Shown here one piece after another: positions 25,939-34,126 of a DNA stretch of 64,000 nt. Both the position numbers and the translations under genes were made by a program. The stretch is taken from the NCBI RefSeq assembly GCF_003050925.1, contig NZ_QAOV01000002.1, forward strand, positions 310,001 through 374,000, read 5' to 3'. The stretch is from Pseudomonas sp. GV085. Lineage in GTDB: Bacteria > Pseudomonadota > Gammaproteobacteria > Pseudomonadales > Pseudomonadaceae. The stretch's first letter is position 1; each line of letters begins with the position of its first letter. Under the pieces are notes generated by a model. That model was not told the origin of the DNA. It ran no database searches and was given only the letters and a program-made list of their open reading frames with translations.

Positions 25939-26340
25939 CTATCGCCGCCAGTCCTCAAAACGCCCCGTGGCATCCCGATCGCGTTCGTAGTGGTGTGTGA
26001 GCGCAAACGGCGGCAACCAGGCCTCGCGACGCACGATCCAGCTCTCGTAGGTTGGGGTCAGTTGGTCTGGGGCATCGAGGGACCCGAGGTTCACCTCGAT
26101 TTCGTCTGCGCTGCGCGCGAATACGGACGAACCGCAGTGCGGACAGAAATGCCGCCCGGCGTAGGCACGTGTTTCGCCTTCGATCGTCACCGCATCCTGA
26201 TGAAATATCGCGGACGCATGAAACAGCGCCCCGTGATGCTTGCGGCAGTCGAGACAGTGACAAACGCCAACCCTGAATGGACGCCCCGCTGCGACAAGGC
26301 GTACGTTGCCGCACAAACAACCGCCGGTGAATTGGTCCAT
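25939..26340 (-). CDS. GFA-family (glutathione-dependent formaldehyde-activating-like) protein
   Basis: 133 residues with the complete zinc pattern: GGCLCGNVR (CxC), VCHCLDCRKHHG (CxxC context) and HFCPHCGSSVF (CPxCG). The Mss4-like fold binds two zinc ions and in some members accelerates glutathione-formaldehyde adduct formation; most members have unknown substrates. Single gene. Confidence 0.9.
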   Translation of the reverse strand: MDQFTGGCLCGNVRLVAAGRPFRVGVCHCLDCRKHHGALFHASAIFHQDAVTIEGETRAYAGRHFCPHCGSSVFARSADEIEVNLGSLDAPDQLTPTYESWIVRREAWLPPFALTHHYERDRDATGRFEDWRR

Positions 26341-26374
26341 GCAGTGTCTCCTCCAGGCTGTCCGAAACGGCGTA

Positions 26375-26491
26375 TCAGCGTGGAAACAGGAACGTCACGG
26401 CGGCGCGAAAGCCCCAGCCTTGCGGGCCGTCTTCCGGGCTGTCGAGCCAGTAGCGCGGGCCGGCCTGCACCGTCAGCGGTTGGCCGCCGAT
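26375..26491 (-). pseudogene. C-terminal remnant of an outer-membrane channel-type protein
   Basis: 38 codons after an in-frame stop: GGQPLTVQAGPRYWLDSPEDGPQGWGFRAAVTFLFPR then stop. The motif RYWxDSPxxGPxGWGxR...LFP at the extreme C-terminus is characteristic of the Phenol_MetA_deg/'transporter' beta-barrel family, whose last strand ends in an aromatic-rich sequence. The rest of the gene is absent. Confidence 0.6.
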
Positions 26492-26766
26492 TCATCGGCC
26501 TAAAAAGGCTGACTTTGGACCATCCCCCAAAGCTGTAAAAACAGCGTTGACGTGTTCCAGGTCGCGACTGATGCGACGCCGAGGCGTTGACTGCGCAATC
26601 GCTCAGTCAACGAGCGTCGATGATCGATTGCGATGAGGCCATGAGCGTTTTTTACACACTCTGGGCCAGAAGCGGACGTGTTGACGCTTGTTACTCTCAT
26701 TGGAGGTTGTCAACCGACCACGACGCTGGGAAGCTACAGTGACGTTTACCATAAGGACATGCTGAA
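26492..26766. other. Intergenic region upstream of the epimerase gene
   Basis: No gene seen. It contains the TACCATAAGGACATGCTGAA leader of the next gene with AAGGA as ribosome site. Confidence 0.35.
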
Positions 26767-27507
26767 ATGAACGCGCGAAAAATTTTAATCACAGGTGCTG
26801 CGGGCCGAATCGGCAGCGCTTTTTGGCAAGCGCATTACGATAAATCAGATTTGCGTTTAGCCGACATAGATGTATCAACACTTCCGCAATCGGCACAACG
26901 TTTCGCTCTCGACATCAGCGTTCAAGCCAGTTGCCTTGAAGCTTGCGAAGGCATACATACAGTGATTCATCTAGCGGCTGACCCTCGCCCAGACGCCGAT
27001 TTCATGACCTCCCTGCTCCCTGTGAATATTGTGGGCACCTACAACATGCTATCCGCCGCAAAGGCTCAAGGCTGCGAGCGCTTTATATTTGCGAGCAGCG
27101 CTCAGGCTATCGAAGGTTATCCAGAGGATGTCCAGATACATGAATGTATGGCACCTAAGCCAGGCAATCTATACGGGGTCAGCAAAGCGTTCGGGGAAGC
27201 TCTGGCTTCGATGTATGCAAACGATGGTCAAATGACGACAATCGCAGTCCGTATTGCAAACGTAGCTATATTTCACCAAGGGGAAAATCACAGTCACAGG
27301 GATGTAGCTGCTTTTATTAGTATCAGGGATGTTGTCGCACTACTTAGAAATTGCGTCGAGGCCGAGCTGAGCGGATTTCATGTTATCCACGGGGTCTCAG
27401 ATAACAGATATAAGCGACTTTCTATCGAGAAGACCAGAAAAGTTGTGGGGTACACCCCCCTTGATGATGGATTTGAGATTCTGGAAGGACACGCTCAACC
27501 TGACTGA
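26767..27507 (+). CDS. NAD-dependent epimerase/dehydratase-type SDR
   Basis: 246 residues, extended SDR fold: KILITGAAGRIGSAF (GxxGxxG), HTVIHLAADPRPDADF, RFIFASSAQAIEGY (catalytic Ser) and LYGVSKAFGE (YxxxK). The spacing and the ASS...Y...K set are close to uronate dehydrogenase-like enzymes, so oxidation of a sugar acid is possible, but UDP-sugar epimerases cannot be excluded. Base composition is lower in GC than the neighbours. Stands alone. Confidence 0.8.
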   Translation: MNARKILITGAAGRIGSAFWQAHYDKSDLRLADIDVSTLPQSAQRFALDISVQASCLEACEGIHTVIHLAADPRPDADFMTSLLPVNIVGTYNMLSAAKAQGCERFIFASSAQAIEGYPEDVQIHECMAPKPGNLYGVSKAFGEALASMYANDGQMTTIAVRIANVAIFHQGENHSHRDVAAFISIRDVVALLRNCVEAELSGFHVIHGVSDNRYKRLSIEKTRKVVGYTPLDDGFEILEGHAQPD

Positions 27508-27558
27508 CCACCAGTAACTTCCTCTTCAACTGACTACGTCAAAAACGGTCGTTCCTTC

Positions 27559-27757
27559 TCAAGCTATCGAGGCCACCGTTTCCTGAACTTGCTCACGGCC
27601 GCGTTGTGCGGTTTGCTCGGACACCCGGGACGCCTCGCTGGTGCTGACGGCATTGCGTGCGACCTCGTCGCAACGCATAGAACACCAGGCCTGTCAGTAC
27701 CACTGGCGCAATTGCAAAACCGATGACGATACGTTGTGCCGTGCTCAACCTGGCCAT
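27559..27757 (-). pseudogene. Internally deleted methyl-accepting chemotaxis protein
   Basis: The ATG at 27757 has GGGAGCACAGGAC upstream and begins MARLSTAQRIVIGFAIAPVVLTGLVFYALR, an MCP N-terminus with its first membrane helix. The DNA then jumps, with a frame change, to DEVARNAVSTSEASRVSEQTAQRGREQVQETVASIA and a stop, a piece of the methylation/signalling domain. Several hundred codons are missing, so this is a deletion fossil with its promoter-proximal start still intact. Confidence 0.75.
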
Positions 27758-27852
27758 GTCCTGTGCTCCCTGATTAATTCCCGCCCGACGCCCGGCACAT
27801 CTGAAAACCGCATGTACTCACAAGCCTTCGATCCACCCTGCCCCCGGTCGTT

Positions 27853-28293
27853 TTAATGGCCGCGAATGTAGTGTTCCAGTTGCCGGATCAGCTCGGCCTG
27901 CTCGACGATGGCTTCTTTAACCAGATCACCAATCGACAACAGGCCAATCAGTTGGTCGCCCTCCACCACCGGTAGATGGCGCAAATGACTGTCAGTCATG
28001 ACCGCCATGCAACGCTCAATGCTCTGCTGGCTGTCTGCTGTCACGACGGGCGCGCTCATGATGGCCCGGACCGGCGTACCGACCGAGGAGCGCCCCTGTA
28101 GAACGACCTTGCGCGCATAGTCGCGTTCGCTGATCACGCCGACCACCTGCCCCTCCTCCATGACGGGTAGAGCACCGACATTTTTTTCCGCCATCATCTT
28201 CAACGCTTCAAGCACCGTCTGGTCTGGCGCGATGCTATGCACCCGCCGGTTCTGCACGGCCTTGAGCTTCAGCAGTTGTGCGGCTGTTTTCAT
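27853..28293 (-). CDS. Tandem CBS-domain protein
   Basis: 146 residues made of two CBS domains, AVQNRRVHSIAPDQTVLEALKMMAEKNVGALPVM...GVISERDYARKV and APVVTADSQQSIERCMAVMTDSHLRHLPVV...GLLSIGDLVKEAI. Such stand-alone Bateman modules bind adenosyl ligands (AMP, ATP, SAM or NAD-type) and report energy state. No effector domain is attached. Start with GGAGGATCAT before the ATG. Confidence 0.9.
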   Translation of the reverse strand: MKTAAQLLKLKAVQNRRVHSIAPDQTVLEALKMMAEKNVGALPVMEEGQVVGVISERDYARKVVLQGRSSVGTPVRAIMSAPVVTADSQQSIERCMAVMTDSHLRHLPVVEGDQLIGLLSIGDLVKEAIVEQAELIRQLEHYIRGH

Positions 28294-28394
28294 ATGATCC
28301 TCCGATACTGTTTGTCATTGATCATCGACTCCGCCGGCGCCTGGCATACATCATTAATTGAATGAGCGCTCAGACCCCGGCGAAATCCATGTGG

Positions 28395-28781
28395 TCAAGC
28401 CACTGCGACCTCCACCAGGCCTGCATTCAGGCGCACCGGCCAGACTCGCAGGCGCTGCTGGGGATACTCCAGACAACTGCCGTCCTCAAGGCGGAAATGC
28501 TGTTTGTAGAGTGGCGAGGCAATCACCAGATCGCCCTTGATGCTGCCGATCAGCCCGCGACCAATGACATTCGCCCCGGATTGCGGGTCATGATTATCGA
28601 TGGCATAGAGGCTCTTGCCTTCGGCAGCCGGCAGGTAGAACAGCGCCACTTGTGCACCGTCGAGCCAGACCACGACGCCGGAGTTACTCACCAGATCCTC
28701 CTGGCTGCACACCGCTTGCCAGGCATCGGGATTGACCAGGGATGAACTGGAATAGGCTCGCTGGGTATCGGACTGGCTCAT
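28395..28781 (-). CDS. nirD: Assimilatory nitrite reductase small subunit NirD
   Basis: 128 residues, a Rieske-like fold that has lost the iron-sulfur ligands: VVWLDGAQVALFYLP, LYAIDNHDPQSGANVIGRGLIGSIKGDLVIASPLYKQHFRLEDG and CLEYPQQRLRVWPVRL. This is the non-cluster NirD type that partners NirB. Start overlaps the nirB stop by one base, so the subunits are translationally coupled. Cytoplasmic, NADH-dependent reduction of nitrite to ammonium. Confidence 0.95.
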   Translation of the reverse strand: MSQSDTQRAYSSSSLVNPDAWQAVCSQEDLVSNSGVVVWLDGAQVALFYLPAAEGKSLYAIDNHDPQSGANVIGRGLIGSIKGDLVIASPLYKQHFRLEDGSCLEYPQQRLRVWPVRLNAGLVEVAVA

Positions 28782-31342
28782 CAGGCAATCTCCTCGATGA
28801 CAGGGATAAGGTGGAGTTCAGAGGCCATGATCGGCCGGCGCTGGCCGCGTTCCTGGACAAAGTGGATGTCCGGGTCCGGGCGTTGATCGTTGACGAAGGT
28901 GCGGAAACGCTTGAGCTTTTCCGGGTCTTTCAGGGCGTTGGCCCATTCGCATTCGTAGCGGTTGACCACCAATTGCATCTGCGATTCGAGCTCAAAGCCA
29001 AGCCCCAGGCTGTCGTTGATGATCACGTCCTTGAGGTAATCCAGGCCGCCCTCCAGGCTCTCGCGCCAGACCGAGGTGCGCTGCAATTTGTCGGCGGTGC
29101 GGATGTAGAACATCAGGAAGCGGTCGATGTAGCGAATCAGGGTGGCGTCATCAAGGTCGGTGGCGAACAACTCGGCGTGGCGCGGGCGCATGCCGCCGTT
29201 ACCGGCCACGTAGAGGTTCCAGCCTTTCTCGGTGGCGATCACGCCCACGTCCTTGCTCTGCGCCTCGGCGCACTCACGGGTGCAACCGGAGACCGCGAAC
29301 TTGAGCTTGTGCGGCGAGCGCAGGCCCTTGTAGCGATCCTCGAGGGTCAGGGCCATTTTCACGCTGTCCTGCACGCCGTAACGGCACCAGGTGCTGCCCA
29401 CGCAAGACTTCACCGTGCGGGTCGATTTGCCATAGGCATGCCCGGTTTCGAAACCGGCCTCGATCAACTCGGCCCAGATGTCCGGCAACTGATGCAACTG
29501 AGCGCCGAACAGGTCGATGCGCTGCCCGCCGGTGATTTTGGTGTAGAGGTCGTATTTCTTCGCCACCACGCCAATCGCGATCAGTTTGTCCGCCGTGATC
29601 TCGCCCCCGGCGATGCGTGGCACCACCGAATAGGTGCCGTTTTTTTGCATGTTGGCCATGAAGGTGTCGTTGGTGTCCTGCAACGGCACCAGCGAGGCGT
29701 CCATGATCGGCTGGTTCCAGCACGAGGCGAGGATCGATCCCACCGCCGGTTTGCAGATGTCGCAACCGGTGTGGCCACGGCCATGCTTGGCCAACAGTTC
29801 ATCGAAAGTGATCACGCCCTCTACCCGTACCAGCGCATAAAGCTCCTGGCGGGTGTAGGCGAAGTGCTCGCACAGGCTCTTGTCGACACTGACGCCACGG
29901 GCAATCAGTTCATGCTCGAACACTTGCTTGAGCAGACCGGCGCAACCGCCGCAGCCGGTACAGGCCTTGGTCTGCGACTTGAGCTGGCCCAGGTCGGTGC
30001 AGCCGCCGTCGATGGCCGAACAAATGGAGCCCTTGGTGACGTTGTGACAGGAGCACACCGTGGCCGACTCGGGCAGCGCACCCGGGCCCAGGGTCGGCGC
30101 GCCTTCGGAGGACGGCAGAATCAGGCTGGCGGGTTCCGCTGGCAAGACAATGGCGTTCTGCATGTATTGCAGCAGGGTGTCGTAATAGCTGTTGTCACCG
30201 ACCAGCACTGCACCGAGGACATGTTTGCCACTTGCATCCACCACCAGGCGGCGATAGCTGGCGCTGGTTTCGTCGATGAATTGATAGCTGCGCGCGCCCG
30301 GGGTATTGCCGTGGGCGTCGCCGATGGAGCCGACATCCACCCCCAGCAGCTTGAGCTTGGTCGACATGTCGGCACCGGTGAATGGCTCGGCGACTTCCTT
30401 GCACAGACGGGCCGCGACGCTGCGCGCCATCTGGTAACCCGGCGCGACCAGGCCGAACAGGCTGCCGTTCCATGAAGCGCATTCACCGATGGCGTAGATG
30501 TTCGGGTCGCAACTGAGGCACGTGTCGTCGATCACCACGCCACCGCGCGGACCGATCTCCAGCGCGCATTGACGAGCCAGCGCGTCTTGAGCGCGGATAC
30601 CGGCGGAAAACACGATCAGGTCGGTTTCGAGGAATTCGTCGTTGGCAAAATTCATGCGATAGCGGTACTGCTCGCCCGCGCTGATCGATTGAGTGGCGCG
30701 GGACAGGTGTACGCCGACGCCCAACCGTTCGATCTGCGCCTTGAGCGCCTGGCCACCGAGTTCATCGAGTTGTACCGGCATCAAGCGCGGCGCGAATTCC
30801 ACCACGTGGGCTTCAAGGCCCAGGCTCTTCAAGGCGTTGGCGGCTTCCAGACCCAGCAAGCCACCGCCGACCACCACGCCGCGCCGGGCATTGGCCGCCG
30901 CAGCCCGAATGGCATCGAGGTCTTCCAGGGTGCGATAGACCAGGCGCGATTCACCTTCGGCGCCTTCGATTGGCGGAACAAACGGATAAGACCCGGTGGC
31001 CAGAACCAATTTGTCATAGGTGACGCAACCTTGCGAGGTGACCACCTGGCGACGGACGCGGTCGATCTCCAACACCGGCACACCCAGATGCAGCGTAACG
31101 CCGGGGGTCTGGTAAAGCGACGCATCGGACAGCGCCAGCGACTCGGCATCACGACCGGAGAAGTACTCGGAAAGATGCACACGGTCATAGGCACGCATCG
31201 GCTCCTCACTGAATACGTGCAGCCGGTAATGGTCAAGCGCTCCCCGCTCGATCAGCTGTTCGACACAATGATGTCCGACCATGCCATTACCGATCACAAT
31301 CAACGTCTGCATCTTGTTCAACGTGGCAACATTGGAATTCAT
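28781..31342 (-). CDS. nirB: NADH-dependent assimilatory nitrite reductase large subunit NirB
   Basis: 853 residues from the ATG at 31342 (MNSNVATLNKMQTLIVIGNGMVGHHCVEQL). The longer upstream frame runs through the regulatory leader and is not translated. Domain order: FAD fold (IVIGNGMVGHHC), NADH fold (GVVVGGGLLGLEAANAL), a BFD-like [2Fe-2S] region (TVCSCHNVTKG...ACTGCGGCAG and GCDICKPAVG), then the ferredoxin-like and siroheme/[4Fe-4S] sulfite-reductase domains (CVGSTWCRYG with SGCTRECAEAQ). It carries out the six-electron reduction of nitrite. Expression is governed by the leader at 31382-31461. Confidence 0.96.
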   Translation of the reverse strand: MNSNVATLNKMQTLIVIGNGMVGHHCVEQLIERGALDHYRLHVFSEEPMRAYDRVHLSEYFSGRDAESLALSDASLYQTPGVTLHLGVPVLEIDRVRRQVVTSQGCVTYDKLVLATGSYPFVPPIEGAEGESRLVYRTLEDLDAIRAAAANARRGVVVGGGLLGLEAANALKSLGLEAHVVEFAPRLMPVQLDELGGQALKAQIERLGVGVHLSRATQSISAGEQYRYRMNFANDEFLETDLIVFSAGIRAQDALARQCALEIGPRGGVVIDDTCLSCDPNIYAIGECASWNGSLFGLVAPGYQMARSVAARLCKEVAEPFTGADMSTKLKLLGVDVGSIGDAHGNTPGARSYQFIDETSASYRRLVVDASGKHVLGAVLVGDNSYYDTLLQYMQNAIVLPAEPASLILPSSEGAPTLGPGALPESATVCSCHNVTKGSICSAIDGGCTDLGQLKSQTKACTGCGGCAGLLKQVFEHELIARGVSVDKSLCEHFAYTRQELYALVRVEGVITFDELLAKHGRGHTGCDICKPAVGSILASCWNQPIMDASLVPLQDTNDTFMANMQKNGTYSVVPRIAGGEITADKLIAIGVVAKKYDLYTKITGGQRIDLFGAQLHQLPDIWAELIEAGFETGHAYGKSTRTVKSCVGSTWCRYGVQDSVKMALTLEDRYKGLRSPHKLKFAVSGCTRECAEAQSKDVGVIATEKGWNLYVAGNGGMRPRHAELFATDLDDATLIRYIDRFLMFYIRTADKLQRTSVWRESLEGGLDYLKDVIINDSLGLGFELESQMQLVVNRYECEWANALKDPEKLKRFRTFVNDQRPDPDIHFVQERGQRRPIMASELHLIPVIEEIA

Positions 31343-31381
31343 AGAAAGCACCCAGCCCGAGCCAATCACGGTTTTAAAAGC

Positions 31382-31414
31382 AAAAAAAACGCCTGAAACC
31401 TTGCGGTTCCAGGC
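31382..31414 (-). terminator. Transcription attenuator in the nirB leader
   Basis: Read in the nirB direction, a 10-bp stem GCCTGGAACC / GGTTTCAGGC (one mismatch) with loop GCAA is followed by TTTTTTTT, 39 bases before the nirB start. The left arm shares its first five bases with the antiterminator hairpin immediately upstream, so the two cannot form together. Confidence 0.9.
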
Positions 31415-31425
31415 GTCTTTGCCTG
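31410..31425 (-). promoter_or_regulatory. ANTAR-target antiterminator hairpin P2
   Basis: CAGGC-AAAGAC-GCCTG: perfect five-base stem with a six-base loop having A at position 1 and G at position 4, the recognition pattern of ANTAR RNA-binding antiterminators such as NasT/NasR. Its right arm is also the start of the terminator stem. Confidence 0.85.
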
Positions 31426-31445
31426 TTCTTTTGCGGTGTTGAAAC

Positions 31446-31461
31446 CAGACGTCTATGCCTG
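31446..31461 (-). promoter_or_regulatory. ANTAR-target hairpin P1
   Basis: CAGGC-ATAGAC-GTCTG: five-base stem (one G-U pair) with hexaloop ATAGAC, again A1 and G4, twenty bases upstream of P2. The paired P1/P2 architecture is the known two-hexaloop ANTAR motif. Confidence 0.82.
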
Positions 31462-31560
31462 ATCCACCGATGCTGCCCACGACCTGTCCGGCCAATCGAT
31501 CGTCGTTGACCGAGGGGGCTGTCCACACGAATGCGCTCCAGGTGGACCTGATGTCAGCCT

Positions 31561-31577
31561 TGCAGCCTTTGTGCCAG
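31561..31577 (-). promoter_or_regulatory. Sigma-54 promoter of nirBD
   Basis: CTGGCACAAAGGCTGCA on the minus strand has the invariant GG and GC dinucleotides ten bases apart and matches the -24/-12 consensus except for weak -12 bases. It lies about 105 bases upstream of hairpin P1, giving a leader long enough for attenuation. Confidence 0.7.
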
Positions 31578-32141
31578 TCAGTAGCAAAAAGACTTCAACT
31601 ATCTGGAAACACTGACTCTTGAGCCGGGGGGATTGTCACGGCGACTGCTGTCCAGGCGCGTTTCGGCAAGTGTCAGCCGATTACCAGGGAAGGTGAATGG
31701 TCAAGGGCAACCATTCGAGACGCTGGAGCTACCGCAGGCGAAAGCTCTTTGCGGCGCATCCGACTGGTGCACGTTGTTACGCATAGCGCTTTATAAAAGT
31801 GCATGTACGGTTCGATTCCACAGCTCGCTGGAACTCAAGTCCACTTCAGGCAACGGGTCATCTCGACGCCAGGCGTTGTCGTCATCACGTCCTCGGAGAA
31901 CAGCCATCTGCCGAGCGTTGACGAGGCCGCGGCCGGACCTCCCTTCTCCGAGTCCCGTCTCAAATCAATCGAGACTAGAACCCAGACCGAAACAGCGCGA
32001 GAGGAGCTGCTCACACCGCCAGAAACGAGTAGCGCGCGATGCAACCTTTAAAGTTTTGAAAAGCTGCGACCTGCCCCCTCACAGGAATACAGGTAGTCAA
32101 TCAGATCATTACTGACTTGGCAGTAATCGATGCTTCATGTT
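31578..32141. other. Upstream region of nirBD with a possible NtrC site
   Basis: No convincing gene. CGCATCC-GAC-TGGTGCA (31755-31771) matches the NtrC site TGCACCA-N3-TGGTGCA at 11 of 14 positions, about 180 bases upstream of the sigma-54 promoter, a normal distance for an enhancer. Confidence 0.45.
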
Positions 32142-32483
32142 TCAAGGCTGGTGATCGGGCTGGTTGGCCTGTCTACCGACGGCTCCGAATTCAATCGGGG
32201 TCTTTATGTAAAACAAGGAGATATCTTCGACATCAAGTCGCTCAAACAGGCGAACGTACTCCTCTTCGGTAATTGCCAGGTGGATTTCGGTAGGCTGATC
32301 GGCCAGCTCAAAAAAATGCGAGGAATGCAGTTTCCCTGAATGCCCGAAGCCTTCGATACCCGTTGCCAAGGTGGCACCGCGCAAGCCCATCTCTTTGGCC
32401 AGATCGACGAGCCATTCACCCAGCATTTTTCCGCGATGTCGACGGTTCTGTTGGGTAAAGAAAATCACCAAAAAGCCTTTCAT
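32142..32483 (-). CDS. DUF190 protein
   Basis: 113 residues: MKGFLVIFFTQQNRRHRGKMLGEWLVDLAKEMGLRGATLATGIEGFGHSGKLHSSHFFELADQPTEIHLAITEEEYVRLFERL follows the DUF190 family, PII-like trimeric proteins usually encoded next to CrcB fluoride channels. It lies 14 bases after the remains of crcB on the same strand, so both formed one operon. The role is presumably sensing or regulating fluoride/nucleotide status; the family's biochemistry is not settled. Confidence 0.9.
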   Translation of the reverse strand: MKGFLVIFFTQQNRRHRGKMLGEWLVDLAKEMGLRGATLATGIEGFGHSGKLHSSHFFELADQPTEIHLAITEEEYVRLFERLDVEDISLFYIKTPIEFGAVGRQANQPDHQP

Positions 32484-32497
32484 GACTCATCACCTCT

Positions 32498-32882
32498 CTA
32501 GCGTGTGCCAATCAATTGAAACGAAACAAGCCCTGCAACGGTCATCGCCAGTGAGCCTGCCACGTGTAGCAAAATGGCGCCAATTGCCCAAAGAAGCCTG
32601 CCTTCCTGAATCAAGGTGACAGTTTCGGCTGAGAATGTAGAAAAGGTCGTCAGGCCCCCACAGAAGCCGGTGATGATCATCAGTCGCCATTCAGGACTCA
32701 GTGATGGCGTTGCAGCCAGGAAGGCAATCGCAAAACCGATGATGTATCCCCCCGATCATGTTGGCGATCAGGGTTCCTGGCGGAACAGTCGGGAACAGGG
32801 CATTGAGTTTGATGCCCAGTAGCCAGCGTCACCAGGCCCCGAGGGATGCGCCAATAGCGATAACGAGTAGTGACTTCAGCAT
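32498..32882 (-). pseudogene. crcB: Broken fluoride-exporter gene crcB
   Basis: The ATG at 32882 has GAGGAGGCGGACAGCT upstream and starts MLKSLLVIAIGASLGAW, then a TGA stop (32829-32831) where the family has L before [28 protein letters not shown] run of six G (plus-strand C at 32748-32753) then shifts the frame; after dropping one base it reads [50 protein letters not shown] to a normal CrcB end. Two independent lesions make a functional channel unlikely unless they are sequencing errors. Confidence 0.85.
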
Positions 32883-33339
32883 AGCTGTCCGCCTCCTCGC
32901 GGCATAAGCAGGCGGGAAAACTCTAACAACTGGATGAGCAGATGGGGGATTAACGGAGAGTTTGTAATCACGGTCTGCTTTCCCCAACGTCTAAATTGGG
33001 TTGTGTGCAGCCGGTCGTCGCTGCGGCATGTCATTGGTCAAGCCACATGCAAACAGGTGGTCAATACGAATGCGAATGCCTGGTCAGTGGCAATGCAATT
33101 CGGTGGTCACGTCAGTGCAATTTCCCATCGTGCGTTTATCAGTTTTTGAGAGTTATTGATTCGGATTATCCAGCCGTTACTGGCAGCATTCGGCCCGCAT
33201 TGACCGGCGTGCAAGCACCTGCTTTGCGTAACCGGCTGGCGAGTACCAGTGCCCGAATATGTGGCGCCCAGACCAATGCCTGGAGCCAGCTCGGAACCCG
33301 AATGACAACTTTCATCACTTGAGAACCAAATACATGGGC
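32883..33339. other. 457-base intergenic stretch
   Basis: Nothing recognisable is seen. The CrcB leader does not show a convincing fluoride riboswitch (no GGNGATG...pseudoknot pattern was found by eye). Confidence 0.35.
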
Positions 33340-34014
33340 ATGTCGAATAAATGGATTGTGGGTATAGCTTTGAGTTGTGTATTCCAGGTCGGCTGTGTCT
33401 CGAAAGTGGCGCAGCAAGAGCAGTACTCGGGCTTCCTGGGCAACTACCAGGGCCTGGAGGAGCAAACTACGCCGAGTGAGCAGAAGGTATTGCGCTGGGT
33501 ATCGCCGGGGTTCGATCCTCGCGCGTACTCCACGGTGGTGTTCAGGCAGATGGAGCTGTATCCAGCGCCGCAGCCGACCGCACGCGTCAGCCTGAAGACC
33601 CTGCAAGACCTGCAATTGATGGCCAGCAACAGCGTCAAGACCGCCTTTGCCCAGCGCTACACGATCGTCCCTTATGCGCAGTTGGTACCGACCGATTCGC
33701 GATCGCTAATCCTGCAAGCGGCGATCACTCACGTCAGCGCCAACAACGAAGGCATGCACTGGTATGAGGCTGTTCCAATCGGGGCCATTGTCGGGGCAAC
33801 GCAAGCAGCCACCGGGCATCGGGATCAGACTGCCGAGATGTACATCGAAGCCAACCTGATCGATGCCAAAACCGGTATGCCGGTCGCGAAGATCGTTCGC
33901 AAGGTATTCGGCGAGACCATCAAGAATGCCGAACAGCCGATTGTTGCCAATGATTTCAAGGTTGCACTCAAAGGCATGACCGACGATATGCAGGCCCTCC
34001 TCCTAAAGCGTTGA
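33340..34014 (+). CDS. DUF3313-type outer-membrane lipoprotein
   Basis: 224 residues from the ATG at 33340 (MSNKWIVGIALSCVFQVGC). The first 19 residues are a lipoprotein signal peptide with the lipobox VFQVGC. The mature part, YSGFLGNYQGLEEQTTPSEQKVLRWVSPGFDPRAYSTVVFRQMELYPAPQPTARVS, belongs to the DUF3313 family of envelope lipoproteins of unknown role. A GXXX-rich stretch (GAIVGATQAATGHRD) lies near residue 150. Ends before a clear terminator. Confidence 0.85.
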   Translation: MSNKWIVGIALSCVFQVGCVSKVAQQEQYSGFLGNYQGLEEQTTPSEQKVLRWVSPGFDPRAYSTVVFRQMELYPAPQPTARVSLKTLQDLQLMASNSVKTAFAQRYTIVPYAQLVPTDSRSLILQAAITHVSANNEGMHWYEAVPIGAIVGATQAATGHRDQTAEMYIEANLIDAKTGMPVAKIVRKVFGETIKNAEQPIVANDFKVALKGMTDDMQALLLKR

Positions 34015-34023
34015 CGCTCAGGT

Positions 34024-34056
34024 AAACCCCATCGCAAGCAGACCTGCATGGGGTTT
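34024..34056 (+). terminator. Rho-independent terminator of the DUF3313 gene
   Basis: AAACCCCAT and ATGGGGTTT form a nine-base stem around a 15-base loop, ten bases after the stop codon. Confidence 0.75.
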
Positions 34057-34126
34057 CAATGTGATACCTTGCCGTGTTTTCCCTCTGACAAACCGTTAAC
34101 CGTACCGACGCCTGACGTGAGACTCA

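Noticed and set aside
28742-30475. 577-codon open frame on the plus strand
   Set aside because: It is antisense to nirB over its whole length; the long opening comes from high GC codon structure, and nirB has all catalytic motifs.
31343-31528. N-terminal extension of NirB by 62 residues
   Set aside because: It would be translated through the ANTAR hairpins and the terminator, and the ATG at 31342 begins exactly at the family's FAD-binding start.
31633-32115. 160-codon plus-strand frame upstream of nirB
   Set aside because: Ser/Arg-rich, no ribosome site, no recognisable domain; the region better fits upstream control DNA.
32883-33000. Fluoride riboswitch upstream of crcB
   Set aside because: I looked for the conserved GGNGATG and pseudoknot segments and did not find them.
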